The notes under the pieces were generated by a model, which searched no databases, had not been told where the DNA came from, and saw only the letters and a program-made list of their open reading frames with translations. A stretch of 64,000 nucleotides of DNA, taken from assembly GCF_023078275.1 (NCBI RefSeq), contig NC_062993.1:7191252-7255251 (forward strand), written 5' to 3'. This document shows positions 12,501 through 21,933 of the stretch, in pieces (positions within the stretch are counted from its first letter, which is position 1; every line of letters starts with the position of its first letter). This DNA is from Leguminivora glycinivorella (Eukaryota; Arthropoda; Insecta; Lepidoptera; Tortricidae). The translations under genes and the position numbers were made by a program.

Positions 12501-15500
12501 TGGTCATTTTGGGAAATAAATATAGTTTCGGTTATTAACCGGTTAGAGACTATGAAAACCGGTTTTTAACCGAGGCCCAAAAGTCTCGGTTAACCGGTTT
12601 TTCGGTTAACCGGTTAACCGGTTTGCATACCCTAGGCACCATACTGGCCAAGCTGCCTATCGGTCAGTGCCACTTGTCCTAGTGTCTGTCAGCAAGCTGC
12701 TCACCAGGAGTCATCGAGGCCGAGGCCATGCTGCGCGAGCTCGGCTGCCTCGACCAGGAGGACGCGCTCACGCCCTGCGGCACCATACTGGCCAAGCTGC
12801 CTATCGGTCAGTGCCACTTGTCCTAGTGTCTGTCAGCAAGCTGCTCACCAGGAGTCATCGAGGCCGAGGCCATGCTGCGCGAGCTCGGCTGCCTCGACCA
12901 GGAGGACGCGCTCACGCCCTGCGGCACCATACTGGCCAAGCTGCCTATCGGTCAGTGCCACTTGTCCTAGTGTCTGTCAGCAAGCTGCTCACCAGGAGTC
13001 ATCGAGGCCGAGGCCATGCTGCGCGAGCTCGGCTGCCTCGACCAGGAGGACGCGCTCACGCCCTGCGGCACCATACTGGCCAAGCTGCCTATCGGTCAGT
13101 GCCACTTGTCCTAGTGTCTGTCAGCAAGCTGCTCACCAGGAGTCATCGAGGCCGAGGCCATGCTGCGCGAGCTCGGCTGCCTCGACCAGGAGGACGCGCT
13201 CACGCCCTGCGGCACCATACTGGCCAAGCTGCCTATCGGTCAGTGCCACTTGTCCTAGTGTCTGTCAGCAAGCTGCTCACCAGGAGTCATCGAGGCCGAG
13301 GCCATGCTGCGCGAGCTCGGCTGCCTCGACCAGGAGGACGCGCTCACGCCCTGCGGCACCATACTGGCCAAGCTGCCTATCGGTCAGTGCCACTTGTCCT
13401 AGTGTCTGTCAGCAAGCTGCTCACCAGGAGTCATCGAGGCCGAGGCCATGCTGCGCGAGCTCGGCTGCCTCGACCAGGAGGACGCGCTCACGCCCTGCGG
13501 CACCATACTGGCCAAGCTGCCTATCGGTCAGTGCCACTTGTCCTAGTGTCTGTCAGCAAGCTGCTCACCAGGAGTCATCGAGGCCGAGGCCATGCTGCGC
13601 GAGCTCGGCTGCCTCGACCAGGAGGACGCGCTCACGCCCTGCGGCACCATACTGGCCAAGCTGCCTATCGGTCAGTGCCACTTGTCCTAGTGTCTGTCAG
13701 CAAGCTGCTCACCAGGAGTCATCGAGGCCGAGGCCATGCTGCGCGAGCTCGGCTGCCTCGACCAGGAGGACGCGCTCACGCCCTGCGGCACCATACTGGC
13801 CAAGCTGCCTATCGGTCAGTGCCACTTGTCCTAGTGTCTGTCAGCAAGCTGCTCACCAGGAGTCATCGAGGCCGAGGCCATGCTGCGCGAGCTCGGCTGC
13901 CTCGACCAGGAGGACGCGCTCACGCCCTGCGGCACCATACTGGCCAAGCTGCCTATCGGTCAGTGCCACTTGTCCTAGTGTCTGTCAGCAAGCTGCTCAC
14001 CAGGAGTCATCGAGGCCGAGGCCATGCTGCGCGAGCTCGGCTGCCTCGACCAGGAGGACGCGCTCACGCCCTGCGGCACCATACTGGCCAAGCTGCCTAT
14101 CGGTCAGTGCCACTTGTCCTAGTGTCTGTCAGCAAGCTGCTCACCAGGAGTCATCGAGGCCGAGGCCATGCTGCGCGAGCTCGGCTGCCTCGACCAGGAG
14201 GACGCGCTCACGCCCTGCGGCACCATACTGGCCAAGCTGCCTATCGGTCAGTGCCACTTGTCCTAGTGTCTGTCAGCAAGCTGCTCACCAGGAGTCATCG
14301 AGGCCGAGGCCATGCTGCGCGAGCTCGGCTGCCTCGACCAGGAGGACGCGCTCACGCCCTGCGGCACCATACTGGCCAAGCTGCCTATCGGTCAGTGCCA
14401 CTTGTCCTAGTGTCTGTCAGCAAGCTGCTCACCAGGAGTCATCGAGGCCGAGGCCATGCTGCGCGAGCTCGGCTGCCTCGACCAGGAGGACGCGCTCACG
14501 CCCTGCGGCACCATACTGGCCAAGCTGCCTATCGGTCAGTGCCACTTGTCCTAGTGTCTGTCAGCAAGCTGCTCACCAGGAGTCATCGAGGCCGAGGCCA
14601 TGCTGCGCGAGCTCGGCTGCCTCGACCAGGAGGACGCGCTCACGCCCTGCGGCACCATACTGGCCAAGCTGCCTATCGGTCAGTGCCACTTGTCCTAGTG
14701 TCTGTCAGCAAGCTGCTCACCAGGAGTCATCGAGGCCGAGGCCATGCTGCGCGAGCTCGGCTGCCTCGACCAGGAGGACGCGCTCACGCCCTGCGGCACC
14801 ATACTGGCCAAGCTGCCTATCGGTCAGTGCCACTTGTCCTAGTGTCTGTCAGCAAGCTGCTCACCAGGAGTCATCGAGGCCGAGGCCATGCTGCGCGAGC
14901 TCGGCTGCCTCGACCAGGAGGACGCGCTCACGCCCTGCGGCACCATACTGGCCAAGCTGCCTATCGGTCAGTGCCACTTGTCCTAGTGTCTGTCAGCAAG
15001 CTGCTCACCAGGAGTCATCGAGCCACAGTGCCACTTGTTATACTGTTACTTATAGTGCATTGGTAAGCTTCGCACGTCTGAATGTAAGACTAATATAGGA
15101 CGCGCTCCACCCTACCTACAGGTTCAAGTGCCCTGCTTCATGTATGCATCTACGGACCAATAATAGGGCAATACTTGTAGAACGTGTTTCGTGTCAGTAA
15201 AGTTAAGCTTTGTCCCGGGTTATTTTAACAAACTTTTACAAGATGTTCCTATAAGGCCCACTTGCTTGGCCACAACTCAGGGTTAGTGGGCTGTCATCTG
15301 TCAAATTCCATATAAAATGGTGGGTTAACCCTCGGGTTGATTCTCCATTTTCATTGGTGCAAGTGGCCCTAACAAACTTAACCCCTACTAACTGTTACTG
15401 TCTTTTCAGAGCCCCGCTTCGGCAAGATGATGGTCCTCGGCTTCGTGCTCGGAGTTGGCGACGCGCTGACCACGATGGCTGCCAACTCCACCACCTTCCC

Positions 15501-18500
15501 CGAAGTCTTCGCCGTGGAAGGAAGACGTAGGCTCATGCCGCACCAGCGCGCTCTGGCTGGCGACCGCGCGTCTGACCATGTGGCTATGCTCAACGCTTTC
15601 CAAGTAAGTTATCCATTGATTCTATACCAAAAAAGGTACAAAAGTAACTTATGGTGTGACGCTGTCTTTCTGTCACCCCATTATCACAAGGCCACTGGGC
15701 TGACCACGTGGCTATGCTTAACGCTTTTCAAGTTATCCATTGATTCCATACTAAAAATGTACAAAAGTATTTTCCTTTATGGTGCGACTCTGTCTTTCTG
15801 TCACCCCATTACTACGAGGCGACTGGGCTTCTGACCACATGGCTATGCTCAACGCTTTCCAAGTTATCCATTGATTCCATACCAAGAAAGTACAAAAGTA
15901 ACTTATGATGCGAGGCTGTCTTTCTGTCACCCCATTACCACGAGGCCACTGGGCTTCTGGCCACATGGCTATGCTTAACGCTTTCCAAGTAAGTTATAAA
16001 ATACTACAAATGTATCCCTTATGGTGCGACCCTGACTTTCTGTCACCCCATTACCTTAAGGCGGCCGGTGCAAAACTGTACCATCATCATCACACTATAC
16101 TAGGCTGTTCTGTGCTATAGACCTAGCTTTGGACGTGTGTCGGACTTTGCCCAACTCTTTCAATATTAGGGCGCCTTAGACGTCCAACTTTAGACCGCGT
16201 GCTTCGGGCTTCGCCCTACTCTTTACGACACTGACGTAACGAACGACAGGATTCCTATTTTCTCAGCAATTATTATACTTCAAAAATGACGGCAGCACTT
16301 ATATCAAAGTCCTCAAATTACTAAGATTACTATTTGTTTCAGATGTGGGAACGAGAGCGCGCTAAGGGCGAAGAAGCTGAAATGGCGTGGTGCGAATGGA
16401 AGGGGCTGCAACAGACCACGCTTCGCGTCACTTCTGAGGCCAAATACCAGCTCATAAGTACGTACCATAAGTTCGGTTCTCATTTCACTATAAACAGATA
16501 CAGAATACATAGATTTTTTGAACCAGTCACTGAGAAATGTCGATGACGACGACTGCTACTTAGTAGTAAGCAACGCTCTTTTATTTAAAATCTTTAATAA
16601 ATGGACACCATCAAAACGTGCATTTTAACATTTTAACATTTTTTTTATTCAATCAATTCCATTTCTACTTTTTTTTTTTAATAATAATAAATATATATTG
16701 GGGACACCTTACACAGATCAACTTAGCCCCAAACTAAGCAAAGCTTGTACTATGGGTGCTAAGCGACGATATACATACTTAGATAAATACGTATTTACAT
16801 ACATAGAAAACATCCATGACTCAGGAACAAATATCTATGCTCATCACACAAATAAATGCCCTTACCGGGATTCGAACCCAGGATCGCGGCTTAGCAGGCA
16901 GTGTCACTACTAACTGAGCCAGACTGGTCGACTTTGGATTAAAAGCTTCTTGAAACACCAACCTAGGTTAGAATAAACCTAGAAAAACCAGAAATCAAGG
17001 TGCTTTTAAGAATCATAGTAAAGGTAATTCGATTCTTTTTTTTTAGACATCCTGACCACCTCAATCGGGTTCCCGGAAGAGTGCTGCGTGCCCCAGCGTT
17101 GGAACCCTACAGTTCCTGACCCGATGTTGGACATCGTGATCGCTCTCATGGCCATGGGACTTTACCCTAACGTATGCCTGTATCAGGGGAAACGGAAGGT
17201 AAGTCTCTCTGTTTAGGATATCCTGACTACCAGGATCTTGGATAAGAATGGGAATGGAAAAAAAGTTTGTCAAAAATGACCTCGCAGCCTGTAAGTTTTT
17301 TTTTTCCAAAATCTTTAAACGCCAATTTTCCTCAATTTGGAATTAAGGGAAGGTCCGTTTTCCTGTAGCAGTACAGGATATAGTAGTTGCCCTCAGATCA
17401 GAAGATTCATTAATTTTGGCCTCTGACAGAAGAGAGCGAACAGGATACTTCAGGCTTCGTCACTTCGTCACCCTGCTGCAGGGTAAGCACATGATTGCCG
17501 CGAGATAGACTACCCGTCCTTATGTCATTAACACAGTTAGAAGAAGACGTGTCATTTATCTCGCGGCGACATACTCTCGCGGCAATCTTGTGCTACGCCT
17601 ACAGCCGTACTTATCTGGGCCACCCAAATGGACGTTTTCAGTGTCATACGTTTGTTCAATTCTGACTCACCGGTTTTTTAGGGTTCCGTAGTCAACTAGG
17701 AACCCTTATAGTTTCGCCATGTCTGTCTGTCCGTCCGTCCGTCCGTCCGTCCGCGGATAATCTCAGTAACCGTTAGCACTAGAAAGCTGAAATTTGGTAC
17801 CAGTATGTATATCTATCACGAACAAACTGTGGGCACTTCTGGATGAGATTAGGGTAGCCCAGTAGTAGTGGGGGTAGTAGTAAAACACTTTATTGTACCA
17901 GAAAATAATACAATGAACAGGTTTAAAAGAGCTTATTATAAGTATTAAAGGCGAACTAATCGCTTTAAAGGGATCTCTTCCAGTTAACTTTTGAGCAATT
18001 GAGGGAGAAAATGGTAGGCATACAGTACAAAAGTAGAACTTTACGGATTCTAGGTAAAATTGTTTTATAACTTCACTAACATGCAATTTATACGAAAAAT
18101 ACAAAACTACGGAATACACTATACAAATACAAACAAAATGACATAAATATATAATATATAAATTAAATATATATTTACATAATAAAAGCTACAACTACAA
18201 AACCGCATACATCCAATACCTTAGTCCAGAACCGGGATAAGTGGCGTACACATGCCTATGCTCAGCAGTGGGCGATTAATGGCTAAAATGATGATGATGA
18301 TGATGGAAATGACATTCTGAGACAAAAGTTTTCTGATGTATCCCATTCCAAATATAGTTTTGTCTGGGTTTTCCCATAAAATGAAAGCGCTTTTACAACT
18401 TACTTTTTACTTTCCCCCTAGGTGTTGACCACGGAAGGCAAGCCAGCCCTCATCCACAAGACATCAGTCAACTGCAGCAACTTCGAACAGAAGTTCCCGT

Positions 18501-21205
18501 CCCCCCTCTTCGTGTTCGGCGAGAAAGTCCGCACCCGCGCCATTAGTTGCAAACAGACCACTATGGTGGCGCCACTGCATCTACTGCTGTTCGCTTGCAG
18601 GAAGGTTGAGTGGGTGAGTAAACCCTTAAAGATCTGGTAAATCAAAGAAAAAGTTACTAAATCATCTAGTGTTAAAGACTAGGAGAGTCGTCAAGAATTC
18701 GTGGCTAATGTCATAACTTACTAGCCACCCGGTCATATCGATATCCGTCAAAATGTGTCAAAGTTTGCTAGTTTGAAAACCTCCTTGATTGTTTCAAAAG
18801 CTCCTGGGTTGTCTAAAACCTTGGTGGTGTCCAAAACCTTCTCGACTCTTTTCTTAAATTATCCTTGGTAGTTTCCAACATCTTGTCTGTTTCCAAAGCC
18901 TCTTTGGCTGTTTCCAAACCCTCCTTAGTTAACTCAGAAACCTTAGTTATCTCCAAAACTTCCTTGCTTAATTCCAAAACCTCCTTGGTTATCTCCAAAA
19001 CCTCCTTTCTCGTCCTTCTTAGCTGTGCCTAATGCTTATCTCATTGTTCCCAGAGCATTTTTAACTGTGAAAATGTTTCCTTTAAATCCCCCTCAGTGAA
19101 ATAAATTAATAAATAATAAGTAAACTATGACTTGAAATAAATTAAGAGTAAACTAAAAATTAAATTTTAGATCGACGATATGGTTCGCCTGGACAACTGG
19201 CTGAACTTCGACATGTCGCCTCGCGTCGCTGCCATGGTGACTGCTCTCCGGCCCGCCATCGAGAAGCTGGTAGAACGAGCCGCTGCTGAGCCTGATGCTG
19301 CGTTGCAGTTCTCTCCGGCGGAACAGAAGGTGAGGACTTAAGGAGAATATACATCTGTCTAAGAGATATTTACTGCCACTGCTTTTTTATACTATGTCGG
19401 TGGCAAAGCAAACGGTCCGCCTGATGGAAAGCGTTCACTGTCACCTATAGACGGCTGCAACTCAAGGAGTGTCACGTGCGCGTTGCCAACCCATTAGAAA
19501 CTTGTACGGGGAGTGTGTGACTCCCCTTTGCTGTGTTAAGTACACGCAAAAAAGAGCTTGCTGCTTTCCTCGAAATTTGCCAAGTGTTCCAAACGTACAT
19601 GTAACTTAAACCAATCCGTATGGAACCCGTATGCTTTGCGGTTATCCTCATCAGAACAGAAAGGATCCACGGAGCACGAGTAGGGATGTATACAGGGTGT
19701 CCCACGGCGATGCCACATGGAGGGAAAGTACCTTGAATATCGTAGATAGCATATTTTGCTAAAGGAGGCTTTATTTTATTTTCAAAACTTAGTAAAAGTG
19801 CATTCAATTTTTTTTAATTTTTACTATGAGGACTTATACAGGGTGTATTTTGATAGCGGGTCAGTAAGGCCGGTATGAGATCCCGTAGTCCTACATGAAA
19901 ATAGTCTAAGGGGACCATCCATCAATCTCAAATTGATGAAAAATGGCATTTACAGATTTTGGAAAAAATATACAGGGTACGAGAAAAAGAGCATTTTTGA
20001 CAAACTTTTTTTTTTGGTGCATTGTCGTGAGTTGGCCCCTAAGCAATTATTGATACTGAATAGGAATGGAATCGATTGGCATCATAAAAATACCATGTGG
20101 AAAAAAATTTTTGATACAAATTGTATGGGAAAAGTTTTTCGTGATTTGTGACTTTTCTAGCCAGACATTTTTTTTTGGTCCCATACAAGCTTTTGATACT
20201 GGATAGGAATGGGATCGATTGGCGTCAAAAAAAAAAAGTTTGTCAAAAATGCCCTTTTTCTCGCACCCTGTATGTTTTTTCCAAAATCTGTATATGCCAT
20301 TTTTCATAGATTTGAAATTGATGGATGGTCCCCTTAGACTATTTTCATGTAGGACTACGGGATCTCATACCGGCCTTACTGACCCGCTATCAAAATACAC
20401 CCTGTATAAGTCCTCATAGTAAAAATTAAAAAAATTTGAATGCACTTTTACTAAGTTTCGAAAATAAAATGAAGTCTTCTTTCAGCAAAATATGCTATCT
20501 ACGATATTTAAGGTACTTTCCCTCCATGTGGCATCGCCGTGGGACACCCTGTATATATACCGATGCACTTTAGTTGTGTTTGTCTACCATCTATTTTCCT
20601 CTCAGTTATTCTAAGGTTAGCTGGAAGAGATCCCTTAAAGGGATAAGCTCGCCTTTGTACATAACCGTTATAATTATTCTCTGTACATGTAATTTGTTCT
20701 GTACAATAAAGTGTTTACTACTATGTACTACTACTACTAAAAGGCTCATGAATTAGCCTTCAGGAAATTATTCTCTTTTAAACTTCCATTCGTTCTTTAT
20801 ATATTAATTAGTCTTTATTTCTGGCGTGAATCGGGTAAATAACCACAAAAGTTTCATATTTCTTACAATATTTTTCATCCACAGCTCGTCAACTGCGTAA
20901 AGGCCTTATGCGTGGTCGACGCAGGCGACTTCAACATCCAACGCGAACAAAGTACCCCTGTCTTCAGACCTGACGGGGCAAAGCGGGGCAACCGCGGCTG
21001 GGGCACCAGCGGACCGAGGGCCGGCTTCAACGGGGGCGGCTTCGGAGCCAGGGGCGGTTTTGGCAACCAAGGAGGATTCGGGGGCAACCAAGGAGGATTT
21101 GGAAATAGGGGCGGTTTTAGGGGAGAGGCGGGTTCCGTGGCGGTTTTAGAGGCAGGGGCCAGTGGTGAAGTGATTAGTTCAATTACCATTCCTTTCTATG
21201 TGTGA
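3578..21205 (+). CDS. mle: ATP-dependent RNA helicase MLE/DHX9 (RNA helicase A), partial, 13 exons
   Basis: DExH-box RNA helicase of the MLE/DHX9 family; it unwinds RNA duplexes in the nucleus (in Drosophila, in the MSL dosage-compensation complex). Exons read from splice sites and frame: 3578-3727, 4722-4869, 5485-5591, 6507-6740, 7076-7231, 7589-7719, 9252-9421, 15410-15603, 16343-16457, 17047-17198, 18422-18613, 19171-19329, 20885-21205. All phases agree, giving about 742 residues. Visible in order: the end of the DEVH box (VHERD), SAT motif (LMSATVD), an acidic insert, FLPGWN, STNIAETSITI (motif V), RKGRAGR (motif VI), the HA2/winged-helix part (SIKLLRLG, EPRFGK), the OB-fold part (NALIHK-like ALIHKTSVNC, FVFGEK) and a Gly/Arg-rich tail. 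The dsRBDs, motif I and start codon must lie left of the window. Identity is from recalled family motifs, very sure; dosage-compensation use in this species is unknown. Confidence 0.95.
3771..3838 (+). repeat. Intronic echo of the helicase exon 3578-3727
   Basis: Intron sequence GCGCGACATGGCGCATACTT with its surroundings repeats bases about 3579-3651 of the preceding exon with several substitutions. It is not bounded by usable splice sites and its frame is broken, so it is read as a decayed tandem duplicate. Confidence 0.8.
3860..4040. repeat. Fold-back MITE, 69-bp arms
   Basis: Arms 3860-3928 and 3972-4040 are near-perfect inverted copies (GAGCTATCGGCTATAAAAAC, AACAAAAGATAAGCA) around a 43-bp loop. 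Intronic, non-coding. Confidence 0.9.
4249..4378. mobile_element. 130-bp hAT-like palindromic MITE with 8-bp target duplication
   Basis: TAAGGTCCGACCGAGATTCT and its reverse complement form nearly the whole element, centred on CTCGGCCGGCCGAG. Perfect 8-bp direct repeats CTGCTAAC at 4241-4248 and 4379-4386 flank it. Intron of the helicase gene. Confidence 0.9.
4870..5484. other. Helicase intron
   Basis: Contains a GGGCGGCAAATTTGAAAAAT word of MITE type near 4930 and, at about 5190-5216, GTGGACGCTAGAAAACGGAA, which resembles the exon words around 4797-4822 (GTGGACTCGAGGAAGCGGAA). This is a further possible exon echo, weaker than the others. Confidence 0.4.
5592..6506. other. Helicase intron
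   Basis: About 0.9 kb with no frame, repeat or motif that I recognise beyond the acceptor TTTTTTTTGCAG at its end. Confidence 0.5.
6828..6912 (+). repeat. Intronic echoes of the helicase exon 6507-6740 end and donor
   Basis: Two imperfect copies follow the exon. The first (6828-6862) repeats GGGATCATTAAG|GTAGGG with downstream TTCTATCAGT and has its own donor-like GTAAGA at 6840. The second (6866-6912) repeats GAAGAAGGTGTTCGTTACTCC as a diverged form and stops at the exon border. This is the same kind of exon-end duplication as in the later introns, more decayed. Confidence 0.75.
7852..8405. mobile_element. 554-bp element with TACAGGGTG termini
   Basis: Left end TACAGGGTGGCCAAAATTAC, right end reverse complement TACAGGGTAGCCCAGAAATA, both followed by CGTTGACAAA. 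Arms about 35 bp. The same TACAGGGTG terminal word bounds the larger fold-back at 19691-20553. No coding frame. Confidence 0.8.
8406..9251. other. Helicase intron with LINE/SINE-like tail
   Basis: Near its end, AAATAAATATTTCTATTCTATTCTATTC (given here as pieces TGCAAATAAATATT and a TATTC microsatellite at about 9060-9082) looks like the simple-repeat tail of a retroelement. Otherwise unremarkable. Confidence 0.4.
9327..15022 (+). repeat. 29-unit tandem array of a helicase exon end plus splice donor (144-bp unit)
   Basis: The unit starts CATCGAGGCCGAGG, carries the last 95 coding bases of the exon ending at 9421, the donor CG|GTCAGT, and 49 more bases ending CACCAGGAGT. Unit starts run every 144 bp from 9327 to 11055 and again from 12712 to 14872, with a stub at 15016-15022. 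The thirteenth unit is split by a hAT-type insertion (75 bp before, 69 bp after, summing to 144). I count 29 complete units including the exon itself and see no base differences. In the exon frame every unit meets TAG soon after the donor, so normal protein needs splicing from the first donor, or removal of each intervening 45-base stretch. The long open frames across the array are in another frame and are not helicase coding. Confidence 0.97.
11130..12634. mobile_element. Non-autonomous hAT-type DNA transposon inside the 144-bp array
   Basis: Terminal inverted repeats TAGGGTTTGCAAAAACCGG (left) and TAGGGTATGCAAACCGG (right, reverse complement) bound a 1505-bp element. It is flanked by a perfect 8-bp direct duplication GGCACCAT at 11122-11129 and 12635-12642, the size expected for hAT superfamily. 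Subterminal ACCGGTTAAC palindromes recur at both ends. No transposase-length frame is present (longest about 70 codons), so it needs a partner elsewhere. It landed in unit 13 of an existing array, since removing it and one duplication restores an exact 144-bp unit. Confidence 0.9.
15023..15409. other. Intron remainder after the 144-bp array
   Basis: Sequence resumes at CCACAGTGCCACTTGTTATA, echoing the donor-proximal GTCAGTGCCACTTGT of the unit, so this is probably where the original intron continues. Acceptor TGTCTTTTCAG at 15409. Confidence 0.6.
15572..15990 (+). repeat. Four diverged copies of the next helicase exon's 3' end and donor (~128-bp period)
   Basis: The exon ending at 15603 finishes CTATGCTCAACGCTTTCCAA|GTAAGT. 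Near copies of this end, with following intron sequence (TTATCCATTGATTC, TCTTTCTGTCACCCCATTA), start at about 15700, 15831 and 15957, i.e. spacings of 128, 131 and 126 bp. Copies two and three have lost four bases at the junction so the donor reads CAAGTTATCC. Copy four keeps an intact CAAGTAAGT at 15989. The copies carry substitutions, so this duplication is older than the 144-bp array in the preceding intron. Confidence 0.9.
16697..16935 (-). mobile_element. tRNA-derived SINE copy (minus)
   Basis: Read on the minus strand: GGCTCAGTTAGTAGTGACAC (A-box type) and GGGTTCGAATCCCGGTAAGG (B-box type), then ATTTATTTGTGTGATGAGCA and TGTTCCTGAGTCATGGATG. A second copy of the same family is at 34980-35206. 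No complete acceptor stem, hence a SINE and not a tRNA gene. Confidence 0.85.
17690..17830 (+). repeat. AGGGTTCCGTA-family interspersed repeat, copy 1
   Basis: AGGGTTCCGTAGTCAACTAG, AGGAACCCTTATAG, then a GTCTGTCCGTCC run. Members of the family also at 30100-30218, 50455-50572 and 57090-57245. Confidence 0.75.
17875..18125 (-). repeat. LINE 3'-end-like repeat (minus)
   Basis: On the minus strand contains TGGAAGAGATCCCTTTAAAG and GCGAACTT-like words followed by TGTACAATAAAGTG-type tail. The plus-strand counterpart is at 20600-20745. Confidence 0.6.
18190..18305 (+). repeat. LINE 3' tail with ATG-microsatellite
   Basis: GTGGCGTACACATGCCTATG, CTCAGCAGTGGGCGATTAAT, then a (GATGAT)n run at 18290-18305. 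This tail is common in moth LINEs as I recall. Confidence 0.65.
18780..19012 (-). repeat. Intronic ~30-bp degenerate tandem repeat, open on the minus strand
   Basis: About eight units of the type CTCCAAAACCTCCTTGGTTAT. On the minus strand they read as a periodic Leu/Glu/Lys peptide (LEITKEVLELSKEVLE) for 61 codons. Position in a helicase intron and lack of flanking gene structure argue for a minisatellite, not a gene. Confidence 0.7.
19691..20553. mobile_element. 863-bp fold-back element with ~320-bp arms
   Basis: Bounded by TACAGGGTGTCCCACGGCGA and its reverse complement. The arms 19691-20010 and 20238-20553 match for about 320 bp, including GGCCGGTATGAGATCCCGTA and internal TACAGGGTG words near 19838 and 19972. 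TA dinucleotides flank it. Short mirrored frames on both strands are a by-product of the symmetry. Confidence 0.9.
20600..20745 (+). repeat. LINE 3'-end-like repeat (plus)
   Basis: GCTGGAAGAGATCCCTTAAA, AAGCTCGCCTTTGTAC, TTCTGTACAATAAAGTG. Inverted relative to 17875-18125. Confidence 0.6.
20885..21205 (+). CDS. mle: Terminal helicase exon with RGG-type tail and apparent frame change
   Basis: After LVNCVKALCVVDAGDFNIQ the exon encodes a Gly/Phe/Asn-rich tail (GGFGNQGGFGGNQGGF, then RGGF). At about 21120-21126 (TTTTAGGGGAGAGGCGGG) the Gly-rich pattern leaves the open frame. The frame displaced by one base continues as Arg/Gly/Phe repeats to a TGA at 21166-21168, while the frame in use gives an unrelated 28-residue end to 21205. 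Either a one-base deletion or sequencing error in the G run, or a real new carboxy terminus. RGG tails of MLE/DHX9 bind RNA. A poly(A) signal AATAAA lies at 21234-21239. Confidence 0.85.
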   Translation, partial: LVNCVKALCVVDAGDFNIQREQSTPVFRPDGAKRGNRGWGTSGPRAGFNGGGFGARGGFGNQGGFGGNQGGFGNRGGFRGEAGSVAVLEAGASGEVISSITIPFYV

Positions 21206-21233
21206 CCTTTGTATTATTAAGATTACTTAGTGA

Positions 21234-21239
21234 AATAAA
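21234..21239 (+). terminator. Poly(A) signal of the helicase gene
   Basis: AATAAA, 29 bases after the open-frame stop and about 65 after the alternative RGG-frame stop. Placement is as expected for a short 3' UTR. Confidence 0.7.
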
Positions 21240-21296
21240 CGTATTGACATGTGAACTGGTTTTTCTATTGATACAAAGATTTTAAGATAGAAAATA

Positions 21297-21302
21297 TTTA
21301 TT
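21297..21302 (-). terminator. Candidate poly(A) signal for robl
   Basis: Reads AATAAA on the minus strand, about 630 bases after the robl stop codon. It lies close to the helicase poly(A) signal on the other strand, so the two transcripts would end nearly tail to tail. Other weaker signals are possible in between. Confidence 0.4.
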
Positions 21303-21933
21303 GTAACTGTAAAATGAGTGCCGTAATAATAATAATTCTGAATTCTAAACAAGTTACAACTACTGTATTAATTTCGTCCAAAAAAACTTTATACACTTAA
21401 CACTCAACATCATCAACATCATCTACCGCAGTTAGCAGAGATTTATATGATACTCGCCTCACCGCGAAAGGTATCAACACTATTATAATCAAGAATATAT
21501 GACAATCATGATTACAGAAAACATAAATAATTAAAACTAAAATACTATTCTAAATAAACACTTTCTGTTACAATCTAAATAATATTTATCATTGGCTGAA
21601 ACATCAAAGCGTTAATCAAGCCCCATTTAGAAGGTTCAAGAACTTTAATTATTATACTTTACTAACAGAGTAAGTCTGAAAATATCTGTAGAAGTGCCAT
21701 AAATATGTATACTACATCTTATTACTTGGTGAACAAGGTCGTGTCACACGTGATGACGCACAGATTGCTTCATTTATCCTTTAATAACTTGATATTACGA
21801 GTCAAGGCGCGTTGTCACGAATAACACGGTCTATAGATATGTTTGCTACGTTTTCTATCGATATTTTCAGACGTGACTGTACATTGGTACGTAACACTAA
21901 CGTCATCAGTTCTTGAACAATCCAAATGGGGCC

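Noticed and set aside
9327..15022. CRISPR-like array
   Set aside because: The repeats are contiguous with no unique spacers, in a eukaryotic intron/exon context.
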